From Bacteroidales bacterium (GTDB lineage: Bacteria > Bacteroidota > Bacteroidia > Bacteroidales > JAOZVK01), in the NCBI GenBank assembly GCA_029938185.1, contig JAOZVK010000166.1:1-10479 (forward strand): DNA of 10,479 nucleotides, in the 5' to 3' direction. Made by a program: the position numbers and the translations under genes. Positions within the stretch are counted from its first letter, which is position 1. The number at the start of each line of letters is the position of its first letter. The notes beneath the pieces are model-generated. The model searched no databases and was not told the origin of the DNA. It worked only from the letters and a program-made list of their open reading frames with translations. This document shows, one piece after another, positions 6,884 to 10,479 of the stretch.

Positions 6884-6916
6884 TGAGTTAAATATAATTT
6901 TATTTTAAATTTTAGT

Positions 6917-7567
6917 ATGGATGCCTATTTTTATGAATTAAAAGAATATTGGAACAAATTAATTAGTTCTTATACACAAGATGAGTCATTGAAAACAAAG
7001 TTGCTTGATGAAATTATTGGTGCTTATCAAAAACCTGAAAGACATTATCATACATTAAAGCATGTGCATAGCATGATTACAGCTAAAATTCCATATAAAA
7101 ATGATATAGAAAAGTATAATGCATTGTGCTTTGCAATATGGTATCATGATATTATATACCAGACTTATAAAACTGATAATGAAAAAAAAAGTGCTAAATT
7201 AGCTAATAAAAATCTCAAATTACTGGGCTTAGATAAATCATTTAGAATATATGTAGAAAAACTTATATTATGTACAAAACATAATGATAAAAATATAGTT
7301 TACAATAATTTTGATTTTCGATTAATGATTGATTTGGACTTGAAAATACTTGCATCAAATATAGAAAAATATCAAGAATACACAAAACAAATTAGAGAAG
7401 AGTATAAAGTTATACCAAGTTTTATCTATAACAGGAATAGAAAACGGTTTTTAAAAACTATATTATCAAAAAAAAATATTTTTCAAACTCATGATTTTAT
7501 AAAAGCATATGAAAATATGGCAAGAAAAAATTTAAAAAATGAAATTAATACCTTAAATCTAATCTAA
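6917..7567 (+). CDS. HD-superfamily predicted metal-dependent phosphohydrolase
   Basis: A 216-aa soluble, all-helical protein. The motif pattern is that of the HD-like group often annotated as predicted metal-dependent HD-superfamily protein (COG4339 type). It shows PERHYHTLKHVHSM with H43, H45, H49 and H51, then the doublet H77-D78 in AIWYHDIIYQ, then H122 in CTKHND, and two aspartates in MIDLDLKILA (D139, D141). Such His/Asp sets bind one or two divalent metals in enzymes that cleave phosphate esters, including nucleotides. For this subgroup the substrate is not known to me. Length agrees with the family's usual 200 residues or so, and all motifs are intact. The gene has its own -7 element close upstream and a long hairpin just behind it, so it is probably transcribed alone. 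The ATG is preceded by an A/T-rich leader without a Shine-Dalgarno sequence. Confidence 0.88.
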   Translation: MDAYFYELKEYWNKLISSYTQDESLKTKLLDEIIGAYQKPERHYHTLKHVHSMITAKIPYKNDIEKYNALCFAIWYHDIIYQTYKTDNEKKSAKLANKNLKLLGLDKSFRIYVEKLILCTKHNDKNIVYNNFDFRLMIDLDLKILASNIEKYQEYTKQIREEYKVIPSFIYNRNRKRFLKTILSKKNIFQTHDFIKAYENMARKNLKNEINTLNLI

Positions 7568-7570
7568 TGA

Positions 7571-7603
7571 AACTTTCCAAAAGTTCAAAACTTTTGGAAA
7601 GTT
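7571..7603 (+). terminator. Hairpin terminator behind the HD gene
   Basis: AACTTTCCAAAAG (7571-7583) and CTTTTGGAAAGTT (7591-7603) form a perfect 13-bp stem with a seven-base loop, starting three bases after the stop codon. The T-tract that should follow is short (ATTTACT), so it may terminate imperfectly or protect the 3' end of the mRNA. Confidence 0.65.
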
Positions 7604-7638
7604 ATTTACTAATGTTTCTATACCCTATATCTGATTAT

Positions 7639-7741
7639 TAAGTAGTTTTACAAAAAAATTTCGGCATTTGTTTTTGAACAATTTGCTACATGATAGCAAT
7701 TTATAAAAATGCGTAAGCCACATTAAATAGGTCGAAGACCT
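7639..7741 (-). repeat. R1 repeat, full copy 3 (subtype A, inverted)
   Basis: On the minus strand it begins with the perfect head AGGTCTTCGACCT (7741-7729), then GCTTACGCAT, and ends in the tail ACTACTTA. The middle resembles copy 1 (subtype A) and carries the same central hairpin: AATTGCTA against TAGCAAATT with one bulged base, and TTTTT against AAAAA outside. The head lies 23 bases before the start of the channel gene, pointing away from it, so R1 probably falls in that gene's leader or promoter region. Confidence 0.85.
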
Positions 7742-7764
7742 TACACCATAAAAATCATTTTAAA

Positions 7765-8862
7765 ATGAAAAAAAATATTTTATTATTTTTAGTAATATTG
7801 ATTTCAATATCTGTATTTTCGCAAACTAAAGAAAATATTGAAGACACAACTGTAAGAAAAATTATTGTTGGGTTTAAAGTAACTCCTCCATTTATAATAA
7901 AAAATAATGATTCATACACAGGAATTAGTATTGACTTATGGCACATAATTGCACGAAAACTCAATATTGTTTATGAGCTAAAAGAGTATAAGCAGTCCGA
8001 AATGTTGTTGTTATTAGATGATATTGAAAGCTCAAAAATAGATATTTGTATTAGTCCAATGACTGTAACAAGCGACAGGCTTGCAAGATTTGATTTTACT
8101 CAACCTTTTTTCTCCTCAAACTTAGCCGTTGCAGTACAAGGAGAACAAAAAACTCCAATATATGCATTTATCAGCAATTTATTTTCATTTCAGTTTTTTG
8201 AAGCTATATCATTGTTATTTGTTGTAATTTTTATATTTGGTGTATTTTTGTGGTTGGTAGAACGAAAAGTGAATAAGCAATTTCATAAAGGTTTTAAAGG
8301 AATTGGCGATGGAATATGGTGGTCGGCGGTAACAATGACAACTGTGGGGTATGGTGACAAATCTCCACAAACACCACTTGGGAGAATTTTTGCAATAATA
8401 TGGATGTTTACAGCCATACTAATAATCTCAAGTATTACAGGAAGTATAGCTGCTTCTTTAACTATAAGCAAAATACAATCGTCAATACAATCGACTGAGG
8501 ATTTAAAAAAAGTTAGTGTTGGTTCGATAAAAGGCTCAAGTAGCGAAACATTTTTGAAAAGACATGGAATAAAACCATTCAACGATGATTTTCCATCTGT
8601 TTTATCAGGTATCGAAGCTCTTGGAAGAAGCGAAATTGGTGCATTTGTTTATGATGAACCTATACTTCGCCATCTAATATTACAACATGATTTATCGGAT
8701 AAAGTTTTTGTTTTGCCATATAAATTAAATTCAGATTATTATAGTTTTGCAGTACCAAATACACATAGAAAACTACTTAATAAAATAAATCCTGTGTTGA
8801 TAAAAGAACTTGAAAATGTGAGTTGGATAGGTATTATGAATAAATATAATGTTGATAAGTAA
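7765..8862 (+). CDS. Ionotropic glutamate receptor-like potassium channel (GluR0 type)
   Basis: A 365-aa ligand-gated channel subunit of the prokaryotic GluR0 type. It has a signal peptide (1-20), then the first lobe of a periplasmic amino-acid-binding domain (about 32-127). The ion pore follows: helix M1 (about 147-166), a re-entrant pore loop with filter TVGYGD (193-198), and helix M2 (about 206-230). The second lobe (about 240-362) completes the binding domain. TSDRLARFDFTQPF (102-115) is the segment in which related proteins hold an arginine that binds the ligand's carboxylate, here R105. YDEP (296-299) supplies an acidic residue typical of amino-group binding in lobe two. The filter sequence predicts selectivity for potassium, as known for Synechocystis GluR0. 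Four subunits would form a channel opened by an extracytoplasmic amino acid; which one cannot be told. Annotation pipelines often call such proteins 'transporter substrate-binding protein'. The final base of the stop codon starts an R1 repeat. Confidence 0.92.
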   Translation: MKKNILLFLVILISISVFSQTKENIEDTTVRKIIVGFKVTPPFIIKNNDSYTGISIDLWHIIARKLNIVYELKEYKQSEMLLLLDDIESSKIDICISPMTVTSDRLARFDFTQPFFSSNLAVAVQGEQKTPIYAFISNLFSFQFFEAISLLFVVIFIFGVFLWLVERKVNKQFHKGFKGIGDGIWWSAVTMTTVGYGDKSPQTPLGRIFAIIWMFTAILIISSITGSIAASLTISKIQSSIQSTEDLKKVSVGSIKGSSSETFLKRHGIKPFNDDFPSVLSGIEALGRSEIGAFVYDEPILRHLILQHDLSDKVFVLPYKLNSDYYSFAVPNTHRKLLNKINPVLIKELENVSWIGIMNKYNVDK

Positions 8863-8964
8863 GGTCTTCGACCTATTTAATGTGGCTTACGCATTCTATT
8901 AATACCTTAATAATATGCAATTTAACAAAATTTAAATGTTTGAAAACTTTTGTTAGAATACTTA
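8862..8964 (+). repeat. R1 repeat, full copy 4 (subtype B)
   Basis: It has the intact head hairpin AGGTCTTCGACCT (8862-8874), ten bases, then GCTTACGCAT (8885-8894), a middle nearly identical to copy 2, and the tail TTTTGTTAGAATACTTA. GCATTCTA near the head can pair with TAGAATAC in the tail, seven of eight positions. The first base of the repeat is the last base of the channel gene's TAA stop codon. It fills about half of the spacer before mtnA, in which I found no clear promoter. Confidence 0.88.
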
Positions 8965-9055
8965 AAGATTTAAAATAACTGCATAAAAAACCGAACTTAT
9001 TATTTAAACTATACAAAATATAAAAGTATCAAAAAGCCAAAAAAATAAAACAAAT

Positions 9056-10093
9056 ATGAAAGTAAACTCAAAACATTACCGAACGGTTTGGATGGAGGAA
9101 CAAAATGTGTTTATGATTGAACAAAATTTGTTACCATTCGAATTTAAAATATATAAATCAAAATCATATATAGATACTTGTATTGCTATTAAAACTATGA
9201 TTGTGAGAGGTGCAGGTGCTATTGGAGCAACTGCTGGATTTGCTATGGCACAAGCTGCTATTGAGGCTGACAAAAACAATTACCTGAACTTTATCTCAAA
9301 AGCAAAAAAAGATATTGAAAGTACAAGACCAACTGCCCAAAATCTTTTTATGGCAGTAGAAAGAGTTTTTAGTAAAGCAAAAAATTCTGCTAAAGATGCT
9401 ATACTCGAAGCTCAAAAAATTGCTGACGAAGATGCATTTGCAAGTAAAAAAATCGGTGAATTTGGCAATACACTAATTAAAGATAATTTTTGTATAGAAA
9501 CACATTGCAATGCCGGTTGGTTGGCATTTGTTGATAATGGTACTGCACTGTCGCCAATTTATGAAGCTAAAAGAAATGGCAAAAATATTTTTGTATTTGT
9601 AGACGAAACAAGACCAAGAAATCAAGGAGCAAGATTAACAGCATGGGAGCTTATGAATGAAAATGTTGAACATGTTATTATACCCGATAATGCAGGTGCA
9701 TTTTATATGCAACAGGGCAAAATTGATATGATGATTGTTGGAGCCGACCGTATCGCAAAAAATGGAGATGTTGCAAATAAAATAGGTACTTTAGAAAAAG
9801 CTATTGTTGCAAAAGAATATAATATCCCATTTTATGTAGCTGCACCAACTTCAACTATTGATTTTGAATGTACTAAAGGCGAAGATATTCCTATTGAAGA
9901 AAGAGATATGAACGAAGTTTTATATCAAACAGGAATAAATTCAAAAGGTAAAATTGAAACAATTATGGTGGCTTCGCCAAATTCAAAGGCTCTTAATCCG
10001 GCTTTTGATCTTACTCCTGCTAAATATATTACTGGTATAATTACCGAAAAAGGTATTTTTACACCAAATGAAATTAAAAATTTAGCTCTTTGA
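9056..10093 (+). CDS. mtnA: S-methyl-5-thioribose-1-phosphate isomerase
   Basis: Cytosolic enzyme of the methionine salvage pathway. It converts the aldose 5-methylthioribose 1-phosphate to the ketose 5-methylthioribulose 1-phosphate. It is 345 aa, the usual length of bacterial MtnA. The phosphate-binding RGAGAIG is at 51-57, RPTAQNL at 91-97 and the catalytic cysteine C151 in ETHCNAG. The segment ETRPRNQGARLTAWEL is at 184-199 and the catalytic aspartate D231 in GADRIAKNGDVANKIGT (229-245). FECTKGEDIPIEER (270-283) and NPAFDLTPAKYITGIITEKG (314-333) complete the family pattern. It is homologous to eIF2B-like proteins, but the Cys/Asp pair and the length argue for the isomerase. No other salvage gene is in the window, so its partner enzymes must be elsewhere. 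The last two codons and the stop codon lie inside an R1 head hairpin, so the extreme C-terminus (LAL) is partly repeat-encoded. Confidence 0.95.
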   Translation: MKVNSKHYRTVWMEEQNVFMIEQNLLPFEFKIYKSKSYIDTCIAIKTMIVRGAGAIGATAGFAMAQAAIEADKNNYLNFISKAKKDIESTRPTAQNLFMAVERVFSKAKNSAKDAILEAQKIADEDAFASKKIGEFGNTLIKDNFCIETHCNAGWLAFVDNGTALSPIYEAKRNGKNIFVFVDETRPRNQGARLTAWELMNENVEHVIIPDNAGAFYMQQGKIDMMIVGADRIAKNGDVANKIGTLEKAIVAKEYNIPFYVAAPTSTIDFECTKGEDIPIEERDMNEVLYQTGINSKGKIETIMVASPNSKALNPAFDLTPAKYITGIITEKGIFTPNEIKNLAL

Positions 10094-10116
10094 GCTTTTA
10101 ACGATTGCTTACGCAT
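10084..10116 (+). repeat. R1 repeat, head only, overlapping the mtnA stop codon
   Basis: AGCTCTTTGAGCT (10084-10096) has the 13-base head with stem AGCTC/GAGCT. Compared with the common head, the third pair is C-G in place of G-C, so both arms changed together. Ten bases follow, then GCTTACGCAT (10107-10116). The TGA in the loop and right arm is the mtnA stop codon. An R2 copy begins about six bases later in place of the R1 body. Confidence 0.8.
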
Positions 10117-10121
10117 AAATA

Positions 10122-10167
10122 AATGGTTCAATTATTCAATGATACAATTATACAATATTTTGATTAA
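10122..10167 (+). repeat. R2 octamer tandem repeat, copy 3 (four units)
   Basis: Four head-to-tail 8-base units at 10127-10134 (TTCAATTA), 10135-10142 (TTCAATGA), 10143-10150 (TACAATTA) and 10151-10158 (TACAATAT), with flanks AAATGG and TTTTGATTAAT. The reverse complement matches 1-43 of the window. It lies directly behind mtnA and its R1 head. Confidence 0.8.
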
Positions 10168-10439
10168 TAGCTCATAACATTTTTATAAAAGTAAAATTTT
10201 TAACATAATTTAGTATATTTTGAAATTTTATTTCTCAAGTTTTTTGCCCTGAAAGAGGGCAAAAGCAATAAAACACATTGTATGATTTTTTTATGAATAT
10301 ACTAATTACTAAATATTTGAAATATTAATAAAAATGATTTAATAGTTTAATTATCAAACAGTTTTAAGTTCATAAAATAGAATTAATGATATAAATTTTT
10401 AGTTTATAACTTCTTAGGCAACTATAAAAATTCAAACAG
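10168..10439. other. Intergenic spacer before the right-edge gene
   Basis: AT-rich spacer with no credible coding frame. The only structure seen is the hairpin at 10242-10264. No good TAnnTTTG promoter for the gene at the right edge was found. Confidence 0.55.
10242..10264. repeat. Palindromic hairpin, REP-like
   Basis: TTTTGCCCT (10242-10250) and AGGGCAAAA (10256-10264) form a perfect 9-bp stem around GAAAG. Its GCCCT/AGGGC core stands out from the A/T-rich surroundings. Neither strand has a T-run after the stem, so an ordinary terminator is not favoured. Short GCCCTGAAAGGGC-like palindromes recur in other Bacteroidota genomes as far as I recall; only one copy is in this window. Confidence 0.5.
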
Positions 10440-10479
10440 ATGAAAAAAAGAATAGAATTAGGATATTCCGATTTTAAAG
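10440..10479 (+). CDS. Start of a gene cut by the window edge
   Basis: An ATG at 10440 opens 13 codons (MKKRIELGYSDFK) that run off the right end with no stop. The A-rich preceding sequence suits a start in this genome. The sequence resembles the first residues of the AAA-ATPase-like/PD-(D/E)XK nuclease proteins common in Bacteroidota, which often begin with a short basic stretch and then a '(L/I)G..DFK' segment ahead of a tyrosine-rich motif. With 13 residues this is only a suggestion, and the reading frame itself is not proven. Confidence 0.45.
   Translation, partial: MKKRIELGYSDFK

Larger units (their letters stand above)
6598..6916. other. Divergent intergenic region between the VOC and HD genes
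   Basis: No coding frame is credible here. It contains a weak promoter candidate for the VOC gene (6748-6755, minus), a good -7 element for the HD gene (6876-6883, plus), and a small inverted repeat GTCAAT/ATTGAC near 6639-6662. The rest is A/T-rich sequence with several short TTAATTTAA-like runs near 6830-6850. Confidence 0.6.

Noticed and set aside
6598..6916. tRNA gene in the divergent spacer
   Set aside because: No G+C-rich cloverleaf, T-loop GTTCRA or acceptor pairing was found on either strand.
8283..8582. Minus-strand frame of 99 codons in the channel gene
   Set aside because: It covers the pore and second lobe of the channel, where the plus-strand protein is unmistakable.
8965..9055. 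Riboswitch (for example SAM-type) ahead of mtnA
   Set aside because: The A-rich leader has no conserved aptamer sequence or strong stems; the R1 copy next to it also occurs beside unrelated genes.
9925..10131. Minus-strand frame across the mtnA end
   Set aside because: Shadow of mtnA plus the R1 head and R2 repeat; no recognisable protein features.

Overview
The window looks like chromosomal DNA from a very AT-rich member of the Bacteroidota, probably of the Bacteroidales or Marinilabiliales kind. By eye the G+C content is about a quarter; I did not compute it. Several genes are preceded by the phylum's -7 motif TAnnTTTG, in one case with TTTG 20 bases upstream. Most start codons follow A-rich stretches instead of a strong Shine-Dalgarno sequence. 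The gene families also fit: a Bacteroidota START-like protein lies next to a long LptF/LptG permease. No rRNA, tRNA, CRISPR array, insertion sequence or phage gene is visible.

Layout. 1-72: octamer repeat. 73-2022 (-): LptF/LptG-family permease of lipopolysaccharide export. 2023-2564: intergenic cluster of repeats. 2565-2945 (-): small START-like protein. 2946-3350: AT-rich intergenic region with promoters for both flanking genes and a leader hairpin. 3351-4874 (+): secreted ankyrin-repeat protein with a strongly basic tail. 4875-5110: a repeat copy and an intrinsic terminator. 5092-5406 (-): small three-helix membrane protein. 5533-6597 (-): protein with two VOC (glyoxalase-fold) domains. 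6917-7567 (+): HD-type metal phosphohydrolase-like protein, then a strong hairpin. 7765-8862 (+): prokaryotic ionotropic glutamate-receptor-like potassium channel. 9056-10093 (+): methylthioribose-1-phosphate isomerase, mtnA. 10440-10479 (+): the first codons of a further gene cut by the window edge.

The genes do not form an obvious pathway or operon. They are mostly single transcription units of housekeeping or accessory function, separated by long intergenic spacers.

The most distinctive signal is in those spacers. Repeat R1 (about 103 bp, four full copies plus two or three head-only copies) begins with a 13-base hairpin, then about 10 bases, then GCTTACGCAT. The hairpin shows a compensatory base-pair change between copies. 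R1 often begins exactly at a stop codon, and in mtnA it supplies the stop codon and the preceding codons. Repeat R2 is an array of imperfect 8-bp units (TWCAATKA) that differs between sites by exactly three units. Two protein genes are also notable: the glutamate-receptor-like channel and the secreted ankyrin protein with a basic tail.
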